From Pandoraea vervacti (GTDB lineage Bacteria; Pseudomonadota; Gammaproteobacteria; Burkholderiales; Burkholderiaceae): a stretch of 64,000 nt of DNA. Below are positions 7,822 to 17,625 of the stretch, in pieces; the first letter of the stretch is position 1, and each line of letters starts with the position of its first letter. Location: NCBI RefSeq assembly GCF_000934605.2, contig NZ_CP010897.2, positions 2,666,001-2,730,000 of the forward strand. The letters run 5' to 3'. Under the pieces are notes generated by a model. The model searched no databases. It was given only the letters and a program-made list of their open reading frames with translations, and was not told where the DNA came from. A program made the translations under genes and the position numbers.

Positions 7822-10110
7822 TCATCCGGCCCGCAACGTTTTCGCAGCCGCCACCATGTTCTGTAGCGCCGGAACGACCTCCGCCCACTGACGGGTCTTC
7901 AGCCCGCAGTCCGGATTGACCCACAGGCGTTGGGCCGGGATTCGCTGGGCCGCCTTGCGCATGAGCGAGACCATGTGCGCCTGCGTCGGGATGTTCGGCG
8001 AATGGATGTCGTAGACGCCCGGTCCGATATCGTTCGGGTACTGGAACGCGTCGAACGCGTCGAGCAGCTCCATATCCGAGCGTGAGGTCTCGATGGTGAT
8101 CACGTCCGCGTCCATGTCGGCAATCGCCGGGAGAATGTCGTTGAACTCGGAATAGCACATGTGGGTATGAATCTGGGTGTCGTCCCGCACGCCGTTCGCG
8201 GTGATACGGAACGACTCGACCGCCCAGTTCAGATACGACTGCCATTGGGCGCGGCGCAGCGGCAGGCCCTCGCGCAAGGCAGCCTCGTCGATCTGGATCA
8301 CACGCACGCCGGCGCGCTCCAGATCGAGAACTTCGTCGCGGATCGCGAGCGCGAGTTGCAGGCATGAGACGGCGCGCGGCTGATCGTCGCGCACGAACGA
8401 CCAGTTCAGGATCGTGACGGGACCGGTCAGCATGCCCTTCATCGGCTTGCTCGTGAGCGATTGCGCGTAGGTGATCCACGCCACGGTCATGGGCCTGGGT
8501 CGACGAATGTCGCCGAACATGATGGGCGGCTTCACGCAGCGCGAACCGTAGGACTGCACCCAGCCGAACTGGCTGAACGCGTAGCCCTCGAGCTGTTCGC
8601 CGAAGTATTCGACCATGTCGTTGCGCTCGGCTTCGCCGTGCACCAGCACATCGAGTCCCAACGCCTCCTGCTCGCGTATGCTGCGCTCGATCTCCCGTTG
8701 CATGGCGGCGACATAGCCCGCTTGGTCGAGCGCTCCCGATTTGAACCGGCTGCGCGCGGCACGGATCTCGGCTGTCTGGGGGAACGAACCGATGGTTGTC
8801 GTGGGGTACAGCGGCAAATTGAGTTTGGCCGCCTGCTTCGGCGCTCGCTCGGCATAGGGCCGCTGACGACGCCCCAGCGCCGCTTCGATCCGACTCACTG
8901 CGGCTTTCACGGCAGGGTTGTGCACGCGAGGCGAAGTGCGTCGGCTGGCCACGGCCTGGGCATTGGCGTCCAGTTCGGCGGCGACCGCTTCGCGACCCTC
9001 GTTGATTGCCCGGGCCAGCACAGTCACTTCGACCAGCTTCTGCTTCGCGAACGCCAGCCATGACCGGATCTCGGCATCGAGTTTCTGTTCGCTGTCCAGA
9101 TCGACCGGCACGTGCAGCAGCGAGCACGATGGCGCAATCCAGAGACGCTCGCCCAGTTGCCGGGCCACCGGTTCGAGCCAGTCCAGCACGGCGTTGAGGT
9201 CCGATTTCCAGATGTTGCGACCGTTGACGACCCCCAGCGAGACGACCTTGTCGTCCGGCAGCGCGGCAATGACGGTGGCGACTTCATCCCGCGCGTTGAG
9301 CGCATCGAGATGCAAGCCCTCGACAGGCAGTCGGCAGGCGAGGGGAAGGTTGTCCTGCAATTCACCGAAGTACGTGGCGAGCAGGCGGTTGACCGGCACG
9401 GCGGCCAGCGCGGCGTAGGCCGTCTCGAATGCCTGCTGCCAACGCGCATCGAGTTCGGTGACGAGGATCGGCTCGTCGATCTGTACCCATTCCACGCCCT
9501 GGGCGGCCAACGTGTGCAGCAATTCGACGTAGACGGGCAGCAGGCGCGGCAGTAGCGCGAGTTTGTCGCTGTCGTCCTTCGCCTTGCCAAGCCACAGATA
9601 GGTGACAGGCCCGATGATGACTGGCTTGGCATTCACGCCGGCGGCGCGGGCCTGCGCCAGTTGATCGATCAGACGTGAAGCGTCCAGCGTGAATGCGGTC
9701 CCGGCGCTGAACTCGGGGACGATGTAGTGGTAATTCGTGTCGAACCACTTTGTCATTTCCCCGGCGGCGACGCCACCGCAGCACTCGGCGTGTGCTTCCG
9801 CGCGCTGCGCGGAGCGACCCCGGGCCACACGGAAGTAGTTGTCCAGCACGCTACCGTGAAAGCCTTGCACTCGCGCGGGCAGGTTGCCCAGCGTGAAGCT
9901 CATGTCGAGCACCTGATCGTAGAAGGCGAAGTCGCCGACCGGTGCCAGATCGAGCGCCGCCTGGTCTTGCCAGTGACGCTTGCGCAGCGCGGCGCCCAGC
10001 GCCTCCAACGCATCGCGCGACGATTGCCCCTTCCAGTACGCTTCCAGTCCAAACTTCAGTTCACGCTTCGCGCCGATGCGCGGAAATCCCAGGTTATGTG
10101 TCTTCGCCAT
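7822..10110 (-). CDS. metE: Cobalamin-independent methionine synthase
   Basis: 762 residues, the usual MetE length. The enzyme transfers a methyl group from 5-methyltetrahydropteroyltriglutamate to homocysteine without B12. The N-terminal half begins with the family's HNLGFPRIGAKRELK motif. The C-terminal catalytic barrel has the zinc ligands His650 and Cys652 in HTHMCYSEF and Cys735 in NPDCGLKTRQW. The ATG at 10110 is chosen because family homology starts there; the open frame runs 17 codons further upstream without similarity. The adjacent LysR gene in the same direction is not of the MetR type. No riboswitch was recognised in the 97-base leader, which contains only a TTCATGAA palindrome (10173-10180). 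Confidence 0.97.
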   Translation of the reverse strand: MAKTHNLGFPRIGAKRELKFGLEAYWKGQSSRDALEALGAALRKRHWQDQAALDLAPVGDFAFYDQVLDMSFTLGNLPARVQGFHGSVLDNYFRVARGRSAQRAEAHAECCGGVAAGEMTKWFDTNYHYIVPEFSAGTAFTLDASRLIDQLAQARAAGVNAKPVIIGPVTYLWLGKAKDDSDKLALLPRLLPVYVELLHTLAAQGVEWVQIDEPILVTELDARWQQAFETAYAALAAVPVNRLLATYFGELQDNLPLACRLPVEGLHLDALNARDEVATVIAALPDDKVVSLGVVNGRNIWKSDLNAVLDWLEPVARQLGERLWIAPSCSLLHVPVDLDSEQKLDAEIRSWLAFAKQKLVEVTVLARAINEGREAVAAELDANAQAVASRRTSPRVHNPAVKAAVSRIEAALGRRQRPYAERAPKQAAKLNLPLYPTTTIGSFPQTAEIRAARSRFKSGALDQAGYVAAMQREIERSIREQEALGLDVLVHGEAERNDMVEYFGEQLEGYAFSQFGWVQSYGSRCVKPPIMFGDIRRPRPMTVAWITYAQSLTSKPMKGMLTGPVTILNWSFVRDDQPRAVSCLQLALAIRDEVLDLERAGVRVIQIDEAALREGLPLRRAQWQSYLNWAVESFRITANGVRDDTQIHTHMCYSEFNDILPAIADMDADVITIETSRSDMELLDAFDAFQYPNDIGPGVYDIHSPNIPTQAHMVSLMRKAAQRIPAQRLWVNPDCGLKTRQWAEVVPALQNMVAAAKTLRAG

Positions 10111-10207
10111 GTTCTCTAACGACGCTAGCCGCCCGATGAGTGAAATCGTGGCATCGATCATAGAGACTCACGTTCATGAATGAAAATGGTCTTATTTGCG
10201 ATTGTCT

Positions 10208-11284
10208 TTAATTATTTTCATGTTCGACAGGCAACGCGGGGAGCGCAGGGAGCGTGCGGGCGACGTCTTGCAGGGTCTCGATGAGGGCAAGTGCGGCGGG
10301 ACTGGGGGCATGCCCGTGAAGCACGCCGACCGTGGGGGCCACGTGCGAAAAACGTAGCCCGAAGTCTTGCAGCGACGTCGCCAGCGGCGAGCAAGCCACG
10401 CCCAGTCGCGAGGCGAGAAACAGGCAAGGCATGGCCTGGGCGGTGCTGGCGTTGGTCATGAGCGTGACGGACTCCATGATGACGCGGGGTAGCGGCAGTC
10501 CCTGATGCGCGAATTCGGTATCGATGGCCCTTCGCATCGGCGTGCCGGGGGGCGGCACGATCCATGGGTAGCGAGCGGCGTCTGCCCAACCGGGAGCGGG
10601 ATGTGCGGCAAGCGGATGATGGCGCGCGCCAAACACACGCACGTCGTCGTCGTACAACGGCACGACACCGAAACCGGCATTCATGGCGGTCTCGTCCAGT
10701 CGGCAAATCAGCAGATCGATCTCGTGCCAGTGTGCGCGAGGCAGCAGGCGATCCAGCGTCTCCTCCAGCAGATTGACCCGCAGCGCGGGCCCTGTACGGG
10801 CAAGGCGCGCGAGGGTTTGCGGCATGAGCACGCTTGCCATGCCCGGCAGAATGCCCACGTTGACGGGCTTGGCAAGTCCGTCGCGCAGCGCCTGCATGGC
10901 CGGGGCCACACCCGCGAGATCCGTCAGCATGCGCTCGGCGCGCTCGAGCAAGGCATCGCCATACGGTGTGGGCGTGACACGACGCGTGGTGCGCTCGAAC
11001 AGCGACACGCCCAGCGCCTGCTCGATCTCACGCAGCCACTTGGACAGCGCAGGCTGCGTGATGGCCGCAGCCTCCGCCGTGCGGGCGAAACTTCGTGTGC
11101 GGCCCAGCCACCGAAGGGTCTCCAGATCGCGGATCCGGAGTTTTCGCAGTACGGCGGGAATCTGCCGTACCAAAGGGCCGGCATCTTTGGGCGAGGGGGC
11201 TTGGCTGTCGGTCATGGAGGCGGGGGCGGGATTCGGGGGTTGCCGTATCGCCGACATCGGGATCGATGTCGGCATCAATGTCAC
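10208..11284 (-). CDS. LysR-family transcriptional regulator
   Basis: Up to 358 residues. The winged-helix domain spans roughly residues 50-110 (LETLRWLGRTRSFARTAEAA, then ITQPALSKWLREIE), followed by the two-lobed effector-binding domain. The type is GbpR/PcaQ/CbbR-like rather than MetR, although metE lies downstream. The frame starts with GTG at 11284. ATG codons at 11275, 11257 and 11215 are alternatives, and none has a clear Shine-Dalgarno sequence. The gene is divergent from a sulfatase gene, and the shared region holds overlapping inverted repeats. By the usual LysR arrangement it should control the sulfatase and itself, perhaps in response to a sulfur-containing ligand (inference). Confidence 0.9.
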   Translation of the reverse strand: MTLMPTSIPMSAIRQPPNPAPASMTDSQAPSPKDAGPLVRQIPAVLRKLRIRDLETLRWLGRTRSFARTAEAAAITQPALSKWLREIEQALGVSLFERTTRRVTPTPYGDALLERAERMLTDLAGVAPAMQALRDGLAKPVNVGILPGMASVLMPQTLARLARTGPALRVNLLEETLDRLLPRAHWHEIDLLICRLDETAMNAGFGVVPLYDDDVRVFGARHHPLAAHPAPGWADAARYPWIVPPPGTPMRRAIDTEFAHQGLPLPRVIMESVTLMTNASTAQAMPCLFLASRLGVACSPLATSLQDFGLRFSHVAPTVGVLHGHAPSPAALALIETLQDVARTLPALPALPVEHENN

Positions 11285-11351
11285 GCGTCGTTGTATGCAT
11301 TGTTGCCACGCATTGATGTCGCTTTCGTAATGAATATAGCGTGACTTTTCA

Positions 11352-11386
11352 TCGATGAGTGCTGAGTCTCATCGAATAATGAGACT
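11352..11386. promoter_or_regulatory. Overlapping inverted repeats in the LysR/sulfatase promoter region
   Basis: TCGATGAG (11352-11359) pairs with CTCATCGA (11368-11375), and AGTCTCAT (11365-11372) pairs with ATGAGACT (11379-11386). Both are perfect 8-bp arms and they share bases. This gives several ATGAG/CTCAT half-sites at helical spacing, typical of LysR recognition and activation sites upstream of the divergent target. Confidence 0.6.
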
Positions 11387-11442
11387 TCCATCCGGTAGCC
11401 AGGGCAAGACAAGACACTGGCGCCTCATCAGGAGCGAGACGC

Positions 11443-13368
11443 ATGACAACACGCAAGCCGCCATCCCCGGCGTCCGCCGGGCTTTCCGAATCCTCTGCCT
11501 CCGCCCCCGCTTCCGACCGTGCCGAAGCATCCGTGGGCGGGACCCGGCGCGACACGCTGCCCGGCCCGCACGCGTCGCGTCGCGACTTTCTCAAGCAGGC
11601 GAGCGCCGCCGTGGCTTCGGCCGGGCTGGCAACGTCGGCCATCGCCGCGCCGAAGATTACGCGTCATGACAAGCCCACCGAGGACGGCTACGTCATGCCC
11701 CAGGAGGCCCCGGCCGTAGCGCCGAAGGGGTACAACATCCTGTTCATCCTTACGGATCAGGAACGTTACTTCGACAAGTGGCCGTTTCCCGTGCCGGGGC
11801 GGGAGCGTTTGCGTCGCGAGGGCGTAACGTTCGCGAATCACCAGATCGCCGCGTGCGTCTGTTCGCCGTCGCGCTCCGTCGTGTACACCGGCCAGCACAT
11901 CCAGCACACCCGCGTGTTCGATAACTGCGGCATTCCCTGGCAGCCGGACATGTCGACGGATCTGCGCACCATCGGCCACATGATGCGCGACGCCGGGTAT
12001 TACGCCGCTTATCTGGGCAAATGGCATCTGAGCGGAAAACTGCATCACAACCATACGCCGTACGACACCCCGACCAAGGAATACAACGAACTTTTCAAGG
12101 CGTACGGATTCGACGATTACTTTGGCGTTGGCGATCTGATCGGGCGTGTGCGGGGCGGTTACACCTACGATGGGCTGACTACATCGTCGGCGGTGTCGTG
12201 GCTGCGCGGTCGCGGCGCGCAATTGGCGAGCGAACGCAAGCCGTGGTTCATGGCCGTCAATCTCGTCAATCCGCACGACGCGATGTTCCTGAACACCGAC
12301 CCGGCCGGCGTCGATACGCAAAACGCCAACGGCCCGACGCTGGGCAATGCCCGCGCGCCGAAAGACGCGCTCTACGACGCCCACTGGGACGTGCCGCTCG
12401 CCGCAACGCGCAAGCAACCCTACGACGCCCCGGGGCGCCCGGCGGCGCATGGCGTCTACAACGCGTCCGAGGGCGTGCTCGTGGGCGATTATCCAATCGA
12501 CGACGCGCGGCTTCGGGTCTATCAGGACTATTACTTCAACTGCATTCGCGACTGCGATACGCATGTGGTGAAGTTGCTCGATACGCTGCGCGAGCTGGGC
12601 ATCGACAAGAACACCATCGTGGTCATGAGCGCGGACCATGGCGACCACGTGGGCGCACACAAGCTCGTCGGCAAGGGGCCGACGACGTATCGCGAGCAGA
12701 ACCATGTGCCGCTGGTCATTCGTCACCCGGCGTATCCGGGCGGCAAGCAGTGCGCCGCGTTGAGCTCGCATCTGGACATGACGCCGACGCTGCTCGGCCT
12801 GACAGGGCTCGACGCCGCCGGCGTCGCCCGGGTTGCCGGCACTGCGGCGCGCGGGCACGACCTCACGCCGTTGTTGAAGCGTCCGGAGTCACAGCCCGTC
12901 GATGCGCTGCGCCCCGCAGCACTCTTCAACTACGCCATGCTGCTGTTCTACGACAGCGAGTGGGTGGCGCAGGAATACGCGACGTTGCGGCAGAAGGGCA
13001 TGCCGGTCGAGGAGATCCACCGGCGTGTGATTGCGCGACAACCGGACTTCCGTCATCGCGGCATGATCCGCAGTGTGTTCGACGGGCGTTATCGCTTCTC
13101 GCGCTACTTCTCGCCGATGCAGTTCAACCGGCCGTCCACGCTCGAAACCCTGTTTGCCAGCAACGATGTGGAACTCTACGACTTGCAGGTGGATCCGACC
13201 GAGTCGCACAACCTCGCGCTCGATCGGCAGCGCAACGGGCCATTGATTCTTGCGATGAATGCGTTGCTCAACGACCGTCTGGACGCCGAGGTCGGTGAAG
13301 ACCGGCCCGATATCCTGCCGATCCGCGACGGGCGCGTGCACTTCACGTTCGAAAAGGCCGCTGGCTGA
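11443..13368 (+). CDS. Tat-exported sulfatase (CxPxR type)
   Basis: 641 residues. Residues 1-45 are a disordered lead. A clear twin-arginine signal (SRRDFLKQA, about residues 45-53) is followed by a hydrophobic stretch ending near AIAAP, so the folded enzyme goes to the periplasm. The sulfatase domain opens with NILFILTDQE (metal-binding Asp). The catalytic cysteine is Cys140 in CSPSR, the canonical CxPxR site converted to formylglycine. GKWHLSG and MSADHGDHVG supply further active-site residues. It would hydrolyse a sulfate ester (aryl- or choline-sulfate type; substrate unknown) for sulfur or carbon supply. AGGAG lies 8 bases before the ATG. The divergent LysR gene probably regulates it. 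A second sulfatase and an FGE gene lie about 30 kb away. Confidence 0.92.
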   Translation: MTTRKPPSPASAGLSESSASAPASDRAEASVGGTRRDTLPGPHASRRDFLKQASAAVASAGLATSAIAAPKITRHDKPTEDGYVMPQEAPAVAPKGYNILFILTDQERYFDKWPFPVPGRERLRREGVTFANHQIAACVCSPSRSVVYTGQHIQHTRVFDNCGIPWQPDMSTDLRTIGHMMRDAGYYAAYLGKWHLSGKLHHNHTPYDTPTKEYNELFKAYGFDDYFGVGDLIGRVRGGYTYDGLTTSSAVSWLRGRGAQLASERKPWFMAVNLVNPHDAMFLNTDPAGVDTQNANGPTLGNARAPKDALYDAHWDVPLAATRKQPYDAPGRPAAHGVYNASEGVLVGDYPIDDARLRVYQDYYFNCIRDCDTHVVKLLDTLRELGIDKNTIVVMSADHGDHVGAHKLVGKGPTTYREQNHVPLVIRHPAYPGGKQCAALSSHLDMTPTLLGLTGLDAAGVARVAGTAARGHDLTPLLKRPESQPVDALRPAALFNYAMLLFYDSEWVAQEYATLRQKGMPVEEIHRRVIARQPDFRHRGMIRSVFDGRYRFSRYFSPMQFNRPSTLETLFASNDVELYDLQVDPTESHNLALDRQRNGPLILAMNALLNDRLDAEVGEDRPDILPIRDGRVHFTFEKAAG

Positions 13369-13554
13369 TTCAAGCCGGCGTTGACCGAGTTGGCAAGAAA
13401 GCGCCGTCTGACAAGCCCTGCGCGTTGGCAAGTCGGGCGGCATTGGTGGTACGCTCGTGCGTCCGCAGGCGATGGGACATTTGCGCGCATGCGCTTGTTA
13501 TCCGGTCTCTCGATCCCATCGCGCCATGCGGTGTCATCTGCTTTTGCCAACGCC

Positions 13555-14175
13555 ATGAAAAAACGTGACTTCCTTGCCGGCGCCGTTGCCCTCGGCGCCT
13601 CGGTGCCGGTGTTTGCCAAACCATCCGCCAAATCGAACGGACAGGCTGAGGCAGGGGCTCGCACCGCACCGACTTCGACGCCCATCGTCACCCTGTCGGG
13701 TGCCATCGAGCGCCACAATCGGGGAGTGGTCGACCCGGCGCTGGATCAGCTTCTTCATAAGCAACTGGTGCAGTTCGATGCGGGTTACGCGTTCGACTTC
13801 GGCATGCTGAGCCGCATGCCGGCGCAGACAATCCGTCCGACGCTGGAGTACGACGCCCGATCGCACACGCTCCGCGGGCCGCGTCTAGCCGACGTGCTGG
13901 CGCAGGCCGGCATTCCCACCAATCCACTGACACAGGTGCTGTTGCGCGCCATCGACGGGTACGTTGTCGCCACGACCCTGGGGCAAGTGCGCGAGTACGG
14001 TTTTTTGCTGGCGACCCACATCGACGACAAGCCTCTCGCGCTCGGCGGACTCGGCCCACTGTGGGCTGTCTATGATCCGGCAAGGATTCCGGCGCTGGCG
14101 GGCAAACCGCTCAAGGAACGGTTCGCCCTTTGCCCGTGGGGCGTGTACCACATTCAGGTCAATGCGGTGTCCTGA
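13555..14175 (+). CDS. Exported molybdopterin-fold (YedY/SUOX-like) protein
   Basis: 206 residues from ATG 13555. The open frame extends 58 codons upstream, but that part lacks protein character and the signal peptide starts at this ATG (MKKRDFLAGAVALGASVPVFA). The mature part resembles the oxidoreductase molybdopterin-binding domain (PF00174), with the ADVLAQAGI and DGYVVATTL region and a C-terminal WGVYHIQVN. It is short, and I see no obvious conserved cofactor-ligating cysteine, so it may be a cofactor-less relative of the family. It follows the sulfatase gene by 186 bases and may be transcribed from its own promoter. Function unknown. Confidence 0.7.
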   Translation: MKKRDFLAGAVALGASVPVFAKPSAKSNGQAEAGARTAPTSTPIVTLSGAIERHNRGVVDPALDQLLHKQLVQFDAGYAFDFGMLSRMPAQTIRPTLEYDARSHTLRGPRLADVLAQAGIPTNPLTQVLLRAIDGYVVATTLGQVREYGFLLATHIDDKPLALGGLGPLWAVYDPARIPALAGKPLKERFALCPWGVYHIQVNAVS

Positions 14176-14196
14176 CGGGAGGGGGCCGTCGACGCT

Positions 14197-16353
14197 TCAA
14201 TGAGATGTCGGTCGGCCCGGCGGCGTGGGCGCGAGTGGCGGCGGATCGATGGCCTGATAGGGGTTGAGACGCCCCGGCAACTTGACCGGGTCGAGTTCAT
14301 CGACGTCTTCATGCAGGATGCGGCGTATCTCGAGAATGGCCTGCGGCGTTTCCTGCACGCTGTGCCCCGCGACGATGACGCGCTCCGATTCGGCGCCCGC
14401 CAGATGCGCGCTCGCATACGGGACCACGCCGTCGGTCGATTCCGCCAGTAGCCCCTTGGGGCTTCGCCGCGCAATGATCGAGTGATAGTGGACGGCCGGC
14501 GAGATCTTCAGCCCGGCAGCTGCGACCACGTAGGGATCGTTGTCGCGCAGTTGGTCGATGCTGTTCGGCACGTAGCGTGTCTTGCCCTCGGACGGATTGT
14601 CTTCCGAGCCGGTGGCGTAATGCAGTACGTCGTCGATGCTCGAGAGCAATGTGACGGGCAGCTTGATCAGATTCGAGACCCAGCGCCCGATACGGTTGCG
14701 TGCGAACGGTGTGCCGCGATGCGGTGCGGCGATGAAGATCGCCCGCTCGAACTGCGGGATGGGCTTGAAGTTGAACAGCGGGTCGAGCCGGTCGCGCGCT
14801 CGGTCGATCTGATCGTCGTCGAGCTGATAGTCGTTCTGGAAGGTTTCCCAAAGATCGTCGTCCGAGCTCGATACCATCAGCCGTGCGATCACGCCGCCCA
14901 TACTGTGTCCGATGATCACCGCGTCGTGCGAGGCCGCCGACTGGCCGTCCGGATCGAAGTGCTTGATCGTGGCTTCGAACGCGTTGCGGATCGCCATCGC
15001 GTTCACCAGAATCGGCGCATTCGTCGGGTAATAGACCTGCCAGACCTGAAAATGCTCGCGCAGGGTTGCGTCTCCCTGAATCTCGTTGGCCAGATTCACC
15101 CACGCTTCGGGGCTGCTGGCCAGTCCGTGCAGCATGAGAATGACGCGACGTCCCGGATCGAACGGCTGCATCAGATAGATGTGGGGGCGCACGATGCCCC
15201 GGTCGCGCCCGAACAAGGTTCGCAACGACTGCTCGGCGAAGCCGGACCGTGCGAGCCACAGGCCATAGCCGGCGGTGAAGTTGCCTGCCAGCGGCACCAG
15301 TTGATGATTGATCTCGACCGACGCCTGTCGGTAGGGGTCGTAGACGACCAGTGTGGCGAGCTGCGTCGTCAGCACCTCTTCCAGCGTGGTGCCGTTAAAG
15401 CGAAGCAGCAGCGTGAGCGACGGCGAGGGCATTTCGCTGAACACGGGGCCCGCGTTCGGATCGGTCGCGCGTCGGAAGTCGCGCGATGCGCGGCTCTCGC
15501 GAGCGTTGCGCGAACTCGCGCTCCCGTTGCCGCGACTCTCGCTGGCCGGTGCCGCACCGGCATTGTCGGGCGCGGGGCCGGTCGCGGCGTCGCCACGCGG
15601 CGCCGGGGTGCGGGCGGCTGCGAGCGCGTCGGCGGCCGATTTTTCGTCGAGCACGGCGACGAGCTCAGCGCCGAAGCCGTCGCGCCGATACGGGCTTCGC
15701 AACCCGGCAAACGACAGTGTGGAGGCCGGCAGCACTTCGCGCGGCTGCGTGCGGTTGTCCGCGAAGCGAACGCTGCTGGCGTCGACCGGCAGCGTCCATC
15801 CGGCGATCTTGTCGCTGCCGGTTTGCTGCACACGACGAAAGAGCGCGACGGAGAAGTTCTGCACCGCGTAGTTGTAATAGTCGCGCACCTGCGTCTGACG
15901 ATCCTCGAATGCGCGTTCGCTCGACGCCCGGTCGCTGTAGAACAGATAGGCATAAGCGTAGCGCGCGGAGCGCAGCCACAGATCGAATTGGGCGTCGTTC
16001 CATTGCTTGTCGCCGGGCGACGTTTGCGCAATCGCGAGCTGCATGGAAATCTCTGCCATCGCCGCGAGCCGCCGGTCGACGTCGATTTCCTTGGCGCGCC
16101 CCAGCGCGTCGATGCAGTCGAGCGACGTCTTGGCGCACACCGTTTCGTCCAGTCCCGCCACGCGAATCGTCTCGTCGGTCGAGGCACTGAGCTTGCCTGT
16201 GGACAGAATGTCGCCACGCTTCATGGCAATGTACTGCTCGGGACCGAGCGAGCGGACCTCCACCATGGCGCAGCCCGACAGGGCCGTGAGCCAGACGATG
16301 GCCGCGAGTGCGCCGATGTGTCGAAGCCGGGATGTCGTGCGCGGCAGCCTCAT
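14197..16353 (-). CDS. Lipoprotein with alpha/beta-hydrolase (esterase/lipase) domain
   Basis: 718 residues. The N-terminus has an Arg-rich start, a hydrophobic stretch and a lipobox (LSGC, Cys about 28), so it is a lipid-anchored envelope protein. Residues about 30-390 form a family-specific region with a low-complexity Ala/Ser/Arg stretch near 260-290. The C-terminal hydrolase domain has an HGL oxyanion motif (LMLHGLASSPEAW) and nucleophile Ser484 in GHSMGG. A His near the C-terminus (IVAGHSVQ) is a candidate catalytic base. The start overlaps the stop of the upstream DUF4105 gene by 4 bases, so the two are translationally coupled. The substrate is unknown; a lipid or ester in the envelope is likely. 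Confidence 0.85.
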   Translation of the reverse strand: MRLPRTTSRLRHIGALAAIVWLTALSGCAMVEVRSLGPEQYIAMKRGDILSTGKLSASTDETIRVAGLDETVCAKTSLDCIDALGRAKEIDVDRRLAAMAEISMQLAIAQTSPGDKQWNDAQFDLWLRSARYAYAYLFYSDRASSERAFEDRQTQVRDYYNYAVQNFSVALFRRVQQTGSDKIAGWTLPVDASSVRFADNRTQPREVLPASTLSFAGLRSPYRRDGFGAELVAVLDEKSAADALAAARTPAPRGDAATGPAPDNAGAAPASESRGNGSASSRNARESRASRDFRRATDPNAGPVFSEMPSPSLTLLLRFNGTTLEEVLTTQLATLVVYDPYRQASVEINHQLVPLAGNFTAGYGLWLARSGFAEQSLRTLFGRDRGIVRPHIYLMQPFDPGRRVILMLHGLASSPEAWVNLANEIQGDATLREHFQVWQVYYPTNAPILVNAMAIRNAFEATIKHFDPDGQSAASHDAVIIGHSMGGVIARLMVSSSDDDLWETFQNDYQLDDDQIDRARDRLDPLFNFKPIPQFERAIFIAAPHRGTPFARNRIGRWVSNLIKLPVTLLSSIDDVLHYATGSEDNPSEGKTRYVPNSIDQLRDNDPYVVAAAGLKISPAVHYHSIIARRSPKGLLAESTDGVVPYASAHLAGAESERVIVAGHSVQETPQAILEIRRILHEDVDELDPVKLPGRLNPYQAIDPPPLAPTPPGRPTSH

Positions 16354-17423
16354 GGCGTCACCTTCGGGTCGTCGCCCGGCACGCCTTCGCGAATGCGCGT
16401 GGAGAAGTCTGGCGAGTCGCCCGCAGCCAGGGCGCGTTGCACGAAGTCGCCGCGCTCATGCAGTTGCGCATAGGTGAAGCCCGGCGTCAGGCCCCCCTGG
16501 TCGTAGGCGTATTCGGCGAAGTAGCCCGAGAGCAGCAAGCGGTAGTCGAGCGGCAGCCCCGGGGCGATGAGCCGCGCGATCTCGAAAACGATGGTCGTGC
16601 AATTGCTGGTGAGCGTGTTGTACCAGGCGGGTTCGCTGTCCAGTTCGCGGGCGCGCTCGAGATAGCCCAGGAAGACCTGGCGTAGCGCCTGGGGCGGGAT
16701 ATTCAGGCGATAGAGATAGGTCGTCTCGCCGCGTACGTTGCTGCGCACGCGCAGGATGTCGCGTTCGTCGGCGGCGACCAGCGTTGCCTCGAAGTCCTTG
16801 AAAAACCCGCCGATGGCCGAGAATTTCTGCCCCTGCTTCTTGCGAATCTCGATAGAGAACACCACGCGCTTGCCGTCCGCGAACCCGAACGACACCAGGG
16901 TGTGCGCGATGGCCGGCCCCATCCAGTAGGAGAGCACCAGATCGGCGCTCACGAGCTTGTCGAGATCGTAGTCACGCGTTTCCCAGCGCGGCGTAAAGTC
17001 GGTTTCCGTGCGCCATTCGAAGTTGCGCACGTTATGCAGCGTGACGTGGGAGCCGTCGAGTCGGGAGTCGAGGCGCTGGGCGACATCGGCGGCCCAGTCC
17101 CGATCGTTGGAGGGCCGGATCGTCTGCCACCAGCCGACGAGCAGGATCATCGCAACCCAAAAACCGAGCGGCCAGCCTCGCAGTGGTACGCCTGCGCGCA
17201 CGCGCAGCAAGGCGATGAAGGCGGCGATACCCAGCAACACCCATAGTGAGATGACGCCATAACGCACCGGCGCCGGCCCCGGGCATCGATAGGCAAGCGC
17301 CATCGATCCCCAGGCGCATGCGCCGAGCACGAGCAGGGCGAGAAATGCGCGCAGCACATAGACGTACCACGCGATGGTATGGCTGACGAGCGCGTCGCCA
17401 GCATGGGATTGCAGTTGCACCAT
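16350..17423 (-). CDS. DUF4105 integral membrane protein
   Basis: 357 residues with three hydrophobic helices in the first 105 residues, then a periplasmic DUF4105 domain (from about residue 130). The family motif YNTLTSNCTT near residue 265 contains a conserved Asn-Cys pair. DUF4105 is thought to be papain/NlpC-like in fold, but its activity is not established. The gene leads a two-gene operon with the lipoprotein esterase (ATGA overlap), suggesting that both work in the same envelope process. Confidence 0.85.
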   Translation of the reverse strand: MVQLQSHAGDALVSHTIAWYVYVLRAFLALLVLGACAWGSMALAYRCPGPAPVRYGVISLWVLLGIAAFIALLRVRAGVPLRGWPLGFWVAMILLVGWWQTIRPSNDRDWAADVAQRLDSRLDGSHVTLHNVRNFEWRTETDFTPRWETRDYDLDKLVSADLVLSYWMGPAIAHTLVSFGFADGKRVVFSIEIRKKQGQKFSAIGGFFKDFEATLVAADERDILRVRSNVRGETTYLYRLNIPPQALRQVFLGYLERARELDSEPAWYNTLTSNCTTIVFEIARLIAPGLPLDYRLLLSGYFAEYAYDQGGLTPGFTYAQLHERGDFVQRALAAGDSPDFSTRIREGVPGDDPKVTP

Positions 17424-17625
17424 ATTTTGCTGAATTCAATCCGAGGCGGTCGCCGCGCAGACGGTTCGCGGCCCTTGGGCCGGCGAGCGTACCACTGCGC
17501 GCAGCATAGCGTGAGTCAGGTCTTCGGGGAAGCGACGTCATGCACCTGCAAGGCGGGCGTTACAATGCGCGCCCATCGATGAATTTCGTCGTACAACACA
17601 ATATCGGGGACTTCATGAGGTTGGC

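Noticed and set aside
10208..11284. LysR gene beside metE as MetR
   Set aside because: The HTH and effector region are of GbpR/PcaQ type, the gene is in tandem with metE and not divergent, and no TGAA-N5-TTCA MetR box was found.
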